Positions 1-6,850 of a stretch of 8,695 bases of DNA are shown here, piece by piece. Both the position numbers and the translations under genes were made by a program. This stretch comes from Bacillus sp. (in: firmicutes) (GTDB lineage: Bacteria; Bacillota; Bacilli; Bacillales; Cytobacillaceae), in assembly GCA_003457145.1 (NCBI GenBank), contig DMSR01000450.1:1-8695 (forward strand), read 5' to 3'. Every line of letters begins with the position of its first letter. The stretch's first letter is position 1. A model generated the notes under the pieces. That model worked only from the letters and a program-made list of their open reading frames with translations. It had not been told where the DNA came from and searched no databases.

Positions 1-108
1 AACGTTGACTTGTGATCTTCTATAATAGAAGTCACTTAAAAAATTGTTTGTTGACGCTTGTTTGTTTAGTTTTCAAAGAACAATTTGTTGCTGTCCCCCG
101 TAGGCGAC
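1..108 (-). other. 5' leader of an rRNA operon (pre-16S), truncated by the window edge
   Basis: Read on the minus strand, this stretch starts at the predicted P2 start point (G at 108), contains a boxA (82 down to 68) and then an A-rich run and a hairpin (35 down to 12), the usual layout of a Bacillus rRNA leader just before the 16S gene. Its position right after bofA matches rrnA in B. subtilis. The 16S sequence is not in the window, so the assignment rests on the leader, the promoters and synteny. Confidence 0.8.
68..82 (-). promoter_or_regulatory. boxA antitermination element of the rRNA leader
   Basis: The minus strand reads TGTTCTTTGAAAACT, the form of boxA found in Bacillus rRNA leaders. 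In this family boxA in the nascent RNA recruits NusB/NusE (S10) to protect the untranslated rRNA transcript from Rho and early termination. It lies about 26 bases downstream of the predicted P2 start. Confidence 0.8.
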
Positions 109-114
109 TTAAAT

Positions 115-143
115 AATATATCATGCTGTCACTGTTTCGTCAA
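115..143 (-). promoter_or_regulatory. rRNA operon promoter P2 (sigma A, extended -10)
   Basis: On the minus strand TTGACG (143-138) is followed after exactly 17 bases by TATATT (120-115), and TGA directly precedes the -10, giving an extended -10. The base seven positions downstream is a G (108), which fits the GTP-initiated rRNA promoters described for B. subtilis. It is the promoter nearest the boxA leader. Confidence 0.8.
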
Positions 144-190
144 CATCTTTTTTCGAAAACATTAATGACTGTTCAACAGCAACGTTTACT

Positions 191-219
191 ATAATAACAA
201 GCCTAGCTGAATAGGTCAA
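191..219 (-). promoter_or_regulatory. rRNA operon promoter P1 (sigma A, extended -10)
   Basis: On the minus strand TTGACC (219-214) and TATTAT (196-191) are separated by exactly 17 bases, with TGT before the -10 (extended -10). A run of seven A residues lies just upstream (230-224) and could serve as an UP element. It lies 76 bases upstream of P2, the usual tandem arrangement of Bacillus rRNA operons. The start base is either an A at 185-187 or the G at 183; the sequence does not decide. Confidence 0.72.
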
Positions 220-230
220 TAACTTTTTTT

Positions 231-344
231 ATGAATGGAACTGTCTGTTTTAATTCCCAACAGGCCCTCGCTTTCCACTCCTATCAGCTGAATTTACTGT
301 CCAGTATTTTCTATTCGCTGCCCACTAGCAGTGACGACTAATAA
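231..344. other. Intergenic spacer between rRNA P1 and the bofA terminator
   Basis: I see no gene, RNA or convincing promoter here. The only local symmetry is a short inverted repeat, TACTG-TC-CAGTA, near 296-307. The stretch separates the end of the bofA transcript from the rRNA promoters. Confidence 0.6.
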
Positions 345-381
345 AACAAAAAAATCACCGCTTCTTTCAAAGCGGTGATTT
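345..381 (-). terminator. Intrinsic terminator after bofA
   Basis: A 12-bp perfect stem (352-363 with 370-381, core ATCACCGCTT) closes a 6-base loop. On the minus strand it is followed by a T-rich tract. It begins 5 bases past the bofA stop, ends the bofA transcript and insulates it from the rRNA promoters. Confidence 0.92.
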
Positions 382-386
382 TCATC

Positions 387-650
387 CTATATTATCCACG
401 TTTGAATGGCGACTAAGGCAACCACACCTGGCAAACCTAACAAACCTGAGATAGCAGCTGTGGCTATATTAATCGGCACATAAATTCCAAAGCTGTTTCC
501 GAAGGAGTTAAGAAAAAATAGAAAAATAGCTCCAATCAGTATCTTTACTGCTGCCTGGCCAAAAAAACGAAGTGGTTTTGTCGGTGCACCTATGATTAGC
601 AATAACAAGATTAATCCGCCAAGGATCGATATGACAACAACCGGATCCAT
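387..650 (-). CDS. bofA: BofA, inhibitor of pro-sigma-K processing
   Basis: An 87-residue integral membrane protein, the same length as B. subtilis BofA and alignable along its whole length, including the C-terminal VPIN...ISGLLGLPG region. In the family, BofA sits with SpoIVFA in the outer forespore membrane and blocks the intramembrane protease SpoIVFB until the forespore signals, which delays sigma-K activation. Hydrophobic segments run at about residues 4-21 and 33-50, with a third hydrophobic stretch at 58-85. N48, N61 and T64, which I recall as important for inhibition in B. subtilis, are all present. The ATG at 650 follows an AAGGGGG ribosome binding site (663-657). It lies 84 bases after yaaL, carries its own candidate sigma-E promoter, and is followed by a strong terminator. 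Confidence 0.96.
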   Translation of the reverse strand: MDPVVVISILGGLILLLLIIGAPTKPLRFFGQAAVKILIGAIFLFFLNSFGNSFGIYVPINIATAAISGLLGLPGVVALVAIQTWII

Positions 651-683
651 ACTTTTCCCCCTTATTTCAATGTCTTGTACTAA

Positions 684-712
684 TTTTTATGTACAAGTTA
701 TCAAAATAAGAC
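684..712 (-). promoter_or_regulatory. Candidate sigma-E promoter of bofA with an overlapping inverted repeat
   Basis: On the minus strand GTCTTATT (712-705) resembles the sigma-E -35 (GTCATATT, one mismatch). After 13 bases CATAAAAA (691-684) resembles the sigma-E -10 (CATACAAT, two mismatches). Transcription would begin about 27 bases before the bofA ATG. Mother-cell expression under sigma E suits BofA's role. A perfect inverted repeat (674-680 with 691-697, CTTGTAC/GTACAAG) brackets the -10 and may be a regulator site. No good sigma-A match was found in this gap. Confidence 0.5.
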
Positions 713-734
713 CTTTATCTGAGCAGAATCAGCA

Positions 735-956
735 TTATTTTGTCTTGATCGATATATTTCTGTGTTTAGCTTCTTTAAATAGAAAGAAGTATTTGGCTTC
801 AGCAAGTTTCGCTTCAGTGATAAATTCATCTGATGGATCGAAACTTCGTTCAACGAGGAGCTTTTGATTGTTCCAACGTGTCTTCATGTTGGTTAGCTGT
901 TCCAATAATTTGTGGTCGAATTCTTTTCTAAGCCATTTCTTTTTACGAAACAACAT
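735..956 (-). CDS. yaaL: YaaL, DUF2508 family protein of unknown function
   Basis: A 73-residue soluble protein, close in length to B. subtilis YaaL, with the same charged N-terminus (FRKKKWLRKEFD) and the family's central LAEAKYFF...EAKHRN segment. It is highly charged and predicted mostly helical, with no signal peptide or membrane segment. The function of the family is unknown. The ATG at 956 is preceded by a good GGAGGA site (about 963-968). It sits 38 bases after recR and before bofA, an order conserved in Bacillus, and is probably transcribed with the dnaX-recR group. The only clue to function is this neighbourhood. Confidence 0.93.
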   Translation of the reverse strand: MLFRKKKWLRKEFDHKLLEQLTNMKTRWNNQKLLVERSFDPSDEFITEAKLAEAKYFFLFKEAKHRNISIKTK

Positions 957-994
957 AACTGTCCTCCAGTTGAGTTTATCGATGGAAAATCCAT

Positions 995-1591
995 TTAAAC
1001 TTCCCGTCGGCCTTCCAAAGCTTTTGATAGCGTGACCTCATCAGCATATTCAAGGTCTCCTCCGACCGGCAGTCCGTGTGCGATGCGGGTGATTTTAATA
1101 CCTGATGGTTTTAACAGCCGGGAGATGTACATGGCTGTTGCTTCTCCCTCAATATTCGGGTTAGTTGCCAGAATCACTTCTTGAACCGTCTCATCCTGAA
1201 GTCTTTTTAAAAGGTCTGGTATATTGATGTCTTCTGGTCCGATGCCATCCATCGGAGAAATAGCCCCTTGAAGTACATGATACAAACCATTGAATTCCTT
1301 CATTTTTTCCATTGCGATCACGTCTTTTGGATCTTGTACCACACATATTATAGTTCTATCCCTTCGCTGGTCTTCGCATATGTAGCAAGGATCCTGGTCG
1401 GTGATATGACCGCAAACGGAACAATACGTCAAATTCCTTTTAGCATTTACCAGTGCTTTAGCAAAATCCAATACGACTTCTTCTTTCATGCTTAGGATGA
1501 AAAAGGCCAGACGTGCGGCCGTTTTAGGGCCGATACCTGGCAATTTCATGAAGCTGTCAATCAGCTTTGATATTGGTTCAGGATAATGCAT
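995..1591 (-). CDS. recR: RecR, recombination mediator protein
   Basis: A 198-residue protein of full family length. RecR forms a ring that clamps DNA and, with RecO (and RecF), loads RecA onto SSB-coated single strands at gaps and stalled forks. Visible domains in order: an N-terminal helix-hairpin-helix (LPGIGPKTA, residues 17-25), a four-cysteine zinc finger (C57, C60, C69, C72), a TOPRIM domain (about 78-175, with [10 protein letters not shown] at 144-153), and a C-terminal segment with [12 protein letters not shown] (173-184). The start codon follows a GGAGGA site that overlaps the ebfC stop codon, with a rather long spacing (about 11 bases), so translational coupling to ebfC is likely. 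It follows ebfC by 15 bases. No key residue is missing. Confidence 0.98.
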   Translation of the reverse strand: MHYPEPISKLIDSFMKLPGIGPKTAARLAFFILSMKEEVVLDFAKALVNAKRNLTYCSVCGHITDQDPCYICEDQRRDRTIICVVQDPKDVIAMEKMKEFNGLYHVLQGAISPMDGIGPEDINIPDLLKRLQDETVQEVILATNPNIEGEATAMYISRLLKPSGIKITRIAHGLPVGGDLEYADEVTLSKALEGRREV

Positions 1592-1606
1592 TCTTTTCTA
1601 TTCCTC

Positions 1607-1933
1607 CTAGAACATTCCCCCAGGAAGGTTCATGCCTTTTGTAAATTGGCCCATTGTCTTATTCGTCAACTCTTCGGCTTTTTTCAACGCATCATTTGTT
1701 GCAGCAAGAACAAGGTCCTGAAGCATTTCAACATCATCAGGATCAACAACTTCCTGCTTGATTTGCACATCAACGATTTCTTTATGGCCTGTAACGATAA
1801 CCGTCACCATGCCGCCGCCTGCTGAGCCTTCGATTTTTTGTTCGCCTAATTCAGCCTGTGCCTCTTCCATTTTCTTTTGCATCTTCTGCATTTGCTTCAT
1901 CATATTTTGCATATTACCCATTCCACGATTCAT
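1607..1933 (-). CDS. ebfC: YbaB/EbfC family nucleoid-associated protein (YaaK)
   Basis: A 108-residue protein of normal family length. YbaB/EbfC proteins form tweezer-shaped dimers that bind DNA and are nearly always encoded between dnaX and recR, as here. Visible features: a Met/Gln/Lys-rich N-terminal helix (residues 1-35), the glycine turn SAGGGMV (37-43) followed by the beta strand VTVIVTG, a central ...[13 protein letters not shown] region, and a C-terminal helix (70-98) before a short GMNLPGGMF tail. The ATG at 1933 has a GGAGGT site (1947-1942). It follows dnaX by 19 bases and its stop overlaps the recR ribosome binding site, so the three genes form one transcription unit. Its exact cellular role is not settled; a link with RecR-dependent repair is suggested by context. 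Confidence 0.96.
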   Translation of the reverse strand: MNRGMGNMQNMMKQMQKMQKKMEEAQAELGEQKIEGSAGGGMVTVIVTGHKEIVDVQIKQEVVDPDDVEMLQDLVLAATNDALKKAEELTNKTMGQFTKGMNLPGGMF

Positions 1934-1952
1934 GTTAACGTACCTCCATAAT

Positions 1953-3635
1953 TTAATCTTGAATTTGTATTAATTCATCGCCAAACAATTTCTTCGCTTC
2001 GGCAATCAGCGGGTCTTCACTTGCTCCAGGCCCTTCTGTTGCCTCTTCCCCTCTTTGGCTGATAAAGCTTTCCCTGATTTTCAGCCACTGGTCTTCCGGC
2101 ACACCGATCACCTGCATTCTTTTGCCGGTGTATTCATACATGGCGCCACTGACCGTTTCAATGAACCTGGTGTTCTCCATTGCCATCTGACAGTGGATTT
2201 CATATTTGAATTTTATCACTACTGCAGCATCTGATGCAGCAACAGGCTCAGCTTCATTTAACAATGCAGCCTGAGAACGCATCTGCTTTGCCGCTAGCAT
2301 CTCAAGTAAATCTCCCCAACGTCCTTTTATAGCATTCAAGTTCGCCTTTGTGGCGCTTTTTAACACTTCATTGATTTTTCCGGCTGGCGCCTGGAAACCT
2401 TTTCGATTAGAACGTGGAGCTTTTTTAGCAGCAGCTGCAGGTTCACCCGCAGCTGCTCCCGGATTTTGCTGGAGATTCGCTAACCTTTCTTCCAGTTGTT
2501 CGATTCTTTTGAGCAGCGGCTCGATTTCAACACCACCAGATAGGGATTGTTTTTCGAGCTGGCAAAGTTTAACGATTGCAACCTCCAGGAAGATACGAGG
2601 ATGGTTTGTCCAGCGCATTTCTTGCTGTGCTTTATTCAAAACTTCAATTAATTCATAAATTTGCCCGGATTCGATGTCGTTGGCCAAATTCAGAAAGTGA
2701 TCATCAAGCATGACTCTTTCCATCGATTCTTCAAGAGCGGGAGCCGCCTTATAAAGAAGCATATCACGATAAAAATAAATAAAGTCTTCGATGAATCTTA
2801 CCGGATCTTTCCCTTGTAAAAGGAGATCCTCCAATGCCTCCAGCCCGGCTGCTGCATTTTTTTCATAAATTGCTCTTGCAAGCTGATTAAGAAAATTCTG
2901 CGATACTGTTCCGGTTACTGTTAGAGCATCCTCTAGAGTAACTCTATCCTGACTGAAAGAAATAGCCTGGTCAAGCAGACTAAGAGCATCTCGCATTCCG
3001 CCTTCTGCTGCCCTTGCAATAATCTGCAGAGCCACTTCGTCGCAATCAACTCCAGATTCCTCAACAATTTGCTTCATCCTGCCTACAATGGCCTGAGCAG
3101 TGATCCTCTTAAAATCAAATCGCTGGCATCTTGAAATGATAGTTAAAGGAATCTTATGAGGCTCAGTAGTAGCGAGGATGAAAATTACATGCTTAGGAGG
3201 CTCTTCAAGAGTTTTGAGCAGGGCATTGAACGCTCCGATGGAAAGCATATGCACTTCGTCAATTATATATACTTTATACTTCACGACGTTCGGAGCATAT
3301 TTAACCTTGTCGCGAATATCCCTGATTTCCTCTACACCGTTATTAGATGCAGCATCAATCTCAATCACATCAGGAATGGATCCATCCGTGATTCCACGGC
3401 AGGAGTCGCATTCATTGCAAGGCTCAGTAATCGGAGCTCTTTCACAGTTAACCGCTTTTGCCAAAATTTTTGCAGCACTCGTCTTTCCCGTTCCTCTCGG
3501 GCCCGAAAAAAGATAGGCATGTGATATTTTTTGTTGAAGCAGAGCATTTTGCAGTGTCGTTGTGACATGTTCCTGTCCGACCACATCAATAAATTGCTGT
3601 GGACGCCAGACACGATATAAAGCTTGGTAGGCCAA
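1953..3635 (-). CDS. dnaX: DNA polymerase III subunit tau (DnaX), TTG start
   Basis: A clamp-loader ATPase of about 560 residues that joins the polymerase cores to the DnaB-type helicase and loads the beta clamp. Visible: Walker A GPRGTGKT (45-52), zinc-binding C64, C73, C76, C79, Walker B DEVH (126-129), the SRC motif (168-170), sensor 2 GGMRDALS (212-219), clamp-loader domain III to about 360, a short coiled coil (371-390), an Ala/Lys/Pro linker (393-415) and the tau-specific C-terminal domains IV-V, ending in [19 protein letters not shown] chose the TTG at 3635 as the start ([13 protein letters not shown]): it aligns with the B. subtilis N-terminus and has an AAGGGAG site 8 bases upstream (3650-3644). 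The longer in-frame ATG at 3680 adds 15 unconserved residues and lacks support. Only full-length tau is expected. Confidence 0.97.
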   Translation of the reverse strand: MAYQALYRVWRPQQFIDVVGQEHVTTTLQNALLQQKISHAYLFSGPRGTGKTSAAKILAKAVNCERAPITEPCNECDSCRGITDGSIPDVIEIDAASNNGVEEIRDIRDKVKYAPNVVKYKVYIIDEVHMLSIGAFNALLKTLEEPPKHVIFILATTEPHKIPLTIISRCQRFDFKRITAQAIVGRMKQIVEESGVDCDEVALQIIARAAEGGMRDALSLLDQAISFSQDRVTLEDALTVTGTVSQNFLNQLARAIYEKNAAAGLEALEDLLLQGKDPVRFIEDFIYFYRDMLLYKAAPALEESMERVMLDDHFLNLANDIESGQIYELIEVLNKAQQEMRWTNHPRIFLEVAIVKLCQLEKQSLSGGVEIEPLLKRIEQLEERLANLQQNPGAAAGEPAAAAKKAPRSNRKGFQAPAGKINEVLKSATKANLNAIKGRWGDLLEMLAAKQMRSQAALLNEAEPVAASDAAVVIKFKYEIHCQMAMENTRFIETVSGAMYEYTGKRMQVIGVPEDQWLKIRESFISQRGEEATEGPGASEDPLIAEAKKLFGDELIQIQD

Positions 3636-3668
3636 TGACACCGCTCCCTTCGTTATATTATCTTTCCT

Positions 3669-3697
3669 ATTATAACGCAAATATTTTTCAATTTCAC
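3669..3697 (-). promoter_or_regulatory. Candidate sigma-A promoter of dnaX-ebfC-recR
   Basis: On the minus strand a perfect TATAAT (3674-3669) is preceded at 17 bases by GTGAAA (3697-3692), which matches four of six bases of the -35 consensus. The start would lie near 3662, leaving a leader of about 27 bases before the TTG start. The scr terminator lies just upstream, so the operon needs a promoter here. A TTGAAA nearer the -10 gives a spacer of only 11 bases and was not used. Confidence 0.6.
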
Positions 3698-3743
3698 TTT
3701 TCCAAAAGGAAAGTTTGTTCTTTTTTCTTAATAGAAACGAACA

Positions 3744-3776
3744 ACAAAAAACTCATCCCTGGAAAGGGATGAGTTG
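3744..3776 (-). terminator. Intrinsic terminator of scr
   Basis: An 11-bp perfect stem (3750-3760 with 3765-3775, core CTCATCCCT) with the four-base loop GGAA is followed on the minus strand by a T tract. It lies downstream of the mature 3' end of the SRP RNA and separates it from the dnaX promoter. Confidence 0.9.
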
Positions 3777-3789
3777 ATTATTATCATTT

Positions 3790-4063
3790 AACTGCCGTGC
3801 ACCTTCCGTCGACTGAGTACCATAAGCGTTACTTAAGCAGTTAGCTCGGCCCAGGCAACCCTGCGGCACATGGGAGCGTCCACTTAATGCTGCTTCCTTC
3901 CGGACCTGACATGGTTCATGGATTCCCATTGCGCAGGACCCGGGCGTCAACACCACTTACTTAAGGCAGACCCTACAGTAACTCAGCCTCGGGAAGGGAT
4001 TCATCCCCGCTAGAGCGGATTGCGGGTACAGGGCACCGCTACCTCCCCGACTAGCACGGCAAA
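3790..4063 (-). ncRNA. scr: Signal recognition particle RNA, large bacterial type (scRNA)
   Basis: The minus strand carries the hallmark SRP domain IV (3889-3910; CAGGTCCGGAAGGAAGCAGC), where Ffh binds. The ends close in a perfect 7-bp helix, GCCGTGC (4060-4054) with GCACGGC (3800-3794). The 5' part contains the GGGAGGTAGCGGTGCCCTGTA Alu-type region of the long Bacillus form, so this is the roughly 270-base RNA and not the short 4.5S type. In B. subtilis the precursor is trimmed by RNase III; exact mature ends here are estimated to within a few bases. The RNA with Ffh (and HBsu on the Alu domain) directs membrane and secreted proteins to SecYEG via FtsY. It has its own promoter and terminator and lies between tadA and dnaX, as in B. 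subtilis. Confidence 0.97.
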
Positions 4064-4081
4064 ATTGAAACCTGATTTAGG

Positions 4082-4098
4082 TGTGTCTCAAGGACACA
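4082..4098 (-). other. Hairpin in the 5' leader of pre-scRNA
   Basis: TGTGTC (4082-4087) pairs perfectly with GACACA (4093-4098) across a 5-base loop. It lies at the very 5' end of the predicted scr precursor (start near 4097), about 20 bases before the mature RNA. It may be a 5' stabilising or processing structure; that is inference. Confidence 0.4.
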
Positions 4099-4103
4099 TA
4101 CAT

Positions 4104-4132
4104 AGTATACTAACTTCACCCATAAAAATCAA
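4104..4132 (-). promoter_or_regulatory. Sigma-A promoter of scr
   Basis: On the minus strand TTGATT (4132-4127) and TATACT (4109-4104) are separated by exactly 17 bases. Transcription would start near 4097, giving a 5' leader of roughly 35 bases to be removed during maturation, similar to B. subtilis pre-scRNA. The -35 lies only about 3 bases past the tadA stop codon. Confidence 0.78.
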
Positions 4133-4135
4133 TAT

Positions 4136-4729
<594 letters not shown>

Positions 4730-4756
4730 AAAATAGAGCAAAGGAGAGGAATTGAT

Positions 4757-5296
4757 ATGACAAAGGCTGCATTATTAATTATAGACATGATCAACGATTT
4801 CAATTTTGAAGCAGGGGAAGCCCTTGCTGGTCATACGAAGAACATCATTGACCCAATTTTAACGCTGAAAAAAACTTTTAACGAAAAAGACATGCCTGTC
4901 GTCTATATTAACGACCATTATAATCTATGGCAGGCTGATTTCGAAAAAATAATGGCCTACTGCCGCAATGAAAAAAGTGAAGGGATCATAAACAGGATAG
5001 CTCCTATTAAAGAACAGGACTATTTCTTGATTAAACCAAAGCATTCCGCATTTTACGGGACAGCCCTTCACACCCTTCTGCAGCAATTAAAAGTCGACAC
5101 TCTCATCCTCGCTGGCATTGCCGGCAACATTTGCGTCCTCTTTACAGCGAATGATGCTTATATGCGGGAATATAATTTAATCATACCTGAGGATTTCATT
5201 GCCTCCAACAATGACGAGGATAATAAATATGCACTAACGATGATGAAAAATGTCTTGTCAGCAGTAACAAAACCGTCTGACCAGCTAGATTTATAG
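4757..5296 (+). CDS. yaaI: YaaI, isochorismatase-like cysteine hydrolase
   Basis: A 179-residue protein of the cysteine hydrolase (isochorismatase/nicotinamidase) superfamily, with no signal peptide. The expected catalytic triad is visible: D10 (LLIIDMINDF), K93 (LIKPKHSAFYGT) and C126 (GIAGNICVLFTANDA). The position usually held by Thr in the GxxTxxC motif is Gly here. The substrate of YaaI is not known; family members hydrolyse isochorismate, nicotinamide, N-carbamoylsarcosine or related compounds, and nothing in the sequence selects among them. The ATG follows an AAGGAGAGG site (about 4741-4749). It is divergent from tadA and lies 62 bases before yaaH with no terminator between them, so read-through into yaaH is possible. 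Confidence 0.92.
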   Translation: MTKAALLIIDMINDFNFEAGEALAGHTKNIIDPILTLKKTFNEKDMPVVYINDHYNLWQADFEKIMAYCRNEKSEGIINRIAPIKEQDYFLIKPKHSAFYGTALHTLLQQLKVDTLILAGIAGNICVLFTANDAYMREYNLIIPEDFIASNNDEDNKYALTMMKNVLSAVTKPSDQLDL

Positions 5297-5324
5297 CATA
5301 CTGTATTTCTTTCCCTCATAGAAT
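5295..5324 (+). promoter_or_regulatory. Candidate sigma-E promoter of yaaH
   Basis: CATAGAAT (5317-5324) matches the sigma-E -10 (CATACAAT) at seven of eight positions. Fourteen bases upstream, GCATACT (5296-5302) resembles the -35 (KMATATT, one mismatch). The start would be near 5331, about 28 bases before the yaaH ATG. B. subtilis yaaH is a known sigma-E, mother-cell gene, which supports the reading. The -35 overlaps the yaaI stop codon. Confidence 0.55.
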
Positions 5325-5358
5325 GGTTGTAGCGTTAAAATGTCAGGGAGGGAAGAAG

Positions 5359-6648
5359 ATGCAAATACATGTAGTTCAGCAAGGTCAGACTCTGACGCAG
5401 ATTGCCCAGATTTACGGGGCTTCCGTTACAGATATTACTGAGGCAAATGAACTTCCTAATCCAAATAATCTTGTAGTTGGCCAGACACTGGTCATTCCGA
5501 TCGTCGGCAGCTTTTACTGGGTCCAGCCAGGTGACAGCCTATGGTCCATCGCAAGGAAATTCGGCATTAACTATCAGGAGCTGGCCCGGATTAACGCAAT
5601 ATCCGTTAACCAGCCTCTCTCGGTTGGCTTTCGCCTTTATATACCAACACGGCCAAAAGAAAGGGCTGAGTTCAATGCTTATGTTGAGCCGCGGGGAACA
5701 ACAGTAGCACCCGCACTTGAAACAGCAGCCAGGGAAGCCGCACCTTATTTAACCTATCTAGCACCTTTCAGTTTCCAGGCACTGCGTGATGGGTCCCTGA
5801 AGGAACCGCTTCTTAATGATTTTCCTGCAATCGCAAAGGCAAATAACAATACCTTGATGATGGTCATTACCAATCAGGAAAATGATCAATTCAGCGCTGA
5901 GCTTGGACGGATTCTCCTGAACGATATCCCAGTCCAGGATCGGTTCCTCAATAATATCGTCACGACTGCACGAAAATACGGCTTTCGTGATATTCATTTT
6001 GACCTTGAGTTCCTTCGCCCTGCTGATCGGGAAGCGTATAATCGCTTTTTAAGAAAAGCACGTGACCGATTTAAGCAAGAAGGCTGGCTTATTTCTACAG
6101 CCCTGGCACCAAAAACGAGCGCAGCACAGGAAGGACCATGGTATACAGCGCATGACTACAAGGCACACGGAGAAATTGTCGATTTCGTCGTAATAATGAC
6201 ATACGAATGGGGCTATAGTGGCGGGCCAGCCCAGGCAGTATCGCCAATTGGCCCTGTCCGTGACGTATTGGAATATGCAGTAAGTGTAATGCCGTCTGAG
6301 AAAGTGATGATGGGCCAGAATCTGTATGGATACGACTGGACGCTCCCTTTTGTACAGGGTACGATAGCAAAGGCTGTCAGTCCGCAGCAGGCCATCACGC
6401 TCGCTGCAAGATACCGTGTACCGATTCAATATGATCAAAAAGCACAAGCCCCATTCTTCAACTATACGGATGCTGATGGCAAGCGGCATGAAGTATGGTT
6501 CGAAGACGCGCGTTCTATCCAGGCAAAATTCGATCTGATCAAGGAATTGAATTTAAGAGGCATGAGTTACTGGAAACTCGGCCTTTCCTTCCCGCAAAAT
6601 TGGCTATTGATCCAGGAAAACTTCAATGTAGTCAAAAATACGCCTTAA
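5359..6648 (+). CDS. yaaH: YaaH/SleL, spore cortex-fragment lytic enzyme (LysM + GH18)
   Basis: A 429-residue protein matching B. subtilis YaaH end to end. Two N-terminal LysM domains (about residues 2-47 and 52-95) anchor it to peptidoglycan/spore cortex. A glycoside hydrolase 18 domain follows (about 105-425), with the catalytic signature DIHFDLE (D211, D215, acid E217) and the conserved blocks STALAPKTSA, MTYEWGYSGGP and WFEDARSIQAK. SleL-type enzymes are N-acetylglucosaminidases that break down cortex fragments during germination. There is no signal peptide, as expected for a protein made in the mother cell and placed in the spore coat. I chose the ATG at 5359, with GGGAGGG 6 bases upstream (5346-5352); the in-frame ATG at 5323 lies inside the candidate promoter and would encode residues unrelated to the family. 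A terminator follows. Confidence 0.97.
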   Translation: MQIHVVQQGQTLTQIAQIYGASVTDITEANELPNPNNLVVGQTLVIPIVGSFYWVQPGDSLWSIARKFGINYQELARINAISVNQPLSVGFRLYIPTRPKERAEFNAYVEPRGTTVAPALETAAREAAPYLTYLAPFSFQALRDGSLKEPLLNDFPAIAKANNNTLMMVITNQENDQFSAELGRILLNDIPVQDRFLNNIVTTARKYGFRDIHFDLEFLRPADREAYNRFLRKARDRFKQEGWLISTALAPKTSAAQEGPWYTAHDYKAHGEIVDFVVIMTYEWGYSGGPAQAVSPIGPVRDVLEYAVSVMPSEKVMMGQNLYGYDWTLPFVQGTIAKAVSPQQAITLAARYRVPIQYDQKAQAPFFNYTDADGKRHEVWFEDARSIQAKFDLIKELNLRGMSYWKLGLSFPQNWLLIQENFNVVKNTP

Positions 6649-6689
6649 ATATATTTTCATCAAATATTTCTACAAAATTTGATAATATT

Positions 6690-6727
6690 AGACAGTCACA
6701 GTTATTCATGCGGCTGTCTTCTTTTTT
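6690..6727 (+). terminator. Intrinsic terminator after yaaH
   Basis: AGACAGTC (6690-6697) pairs with GGCTGTCT (6712-6719), eight pairs including one G-U, around a 14-base loop, followed by a tract of mostly T. A second A/T-rich inverted repeat (ATCAAAT/ATTTGAT, about 6659-6683) lies just before it. Confidence 0.7.
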
Positions 6728-6772
6728 GTAAGACTCCCTCATAATATTCCGTATCCATTCTGCGCTGTGGTG

Positions 6773-6781
6773 TGATAAAAT
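6773..6781 (+). promoter_or_regulatory. Candidate extended -10 promoter of dgk-dck
   Basis: TGA-TAAAAT forms an extended -10 of the sigma-A type. No recognisable -35 lies 16-18 bases upstream, so the case rests on the TGn motif alone. The start would be near 6788, leaving a leader of about 63 bases before dgk. A weaker alternative is TTGCGC (6787-6792) with TGTAAA (6810-6815) at 17 bases. Confidence 0.35.
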
Positions 6782-6850
6782 GGATTTTGCGCTATTTAAA
6801 TGTCAGAAATGTAAACCACATACAGAACAAACGGAGAGGGAGGACATGCT

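Noticed and set aside
5..26. TTGACT followed by TATAAT on the plus strand
   Set aside because: The spacer is only 10 bases, and the TATAAT lies within the stem-loop of the rRNA leader. There is no plus-strand gene to serve.
2415..2432. Run of six A in dnaX (minus strand) as a programmed frameshift site for a short gamma product
   Set aside because: The codons are AAA AAA preceded by T, so a -1 slip would re-pair the P-site tRNA on TAA, a mismatch; the A-AAA-AAG heptamer is in the wrong frame. Six A is short for transcriptional slippage. A -1 shift would meet a stop after a few codons, but Bacillus is known to make tau only.
2350..2658. 102-codon plus-strand open frame opposite dnaX
   Set aside because: It is antisense to a conserved coding region, has a low-complexity Ala/Ser-rich product mirroring the dnaX linker, and shows no independent coding signal.
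3753..3956. 67-codon open frame on the minus strand
   Set aside because: It lies within the SRP RNA and its terminator; the open frame is accidental.
6049..6489. 146-codon minus-strand open frame opposite yaaH
   Set aside because: It is antisense to the GH18 domain, with a Cys/Arg/His-rich, non-protein-like composition and no ribosome binding site.
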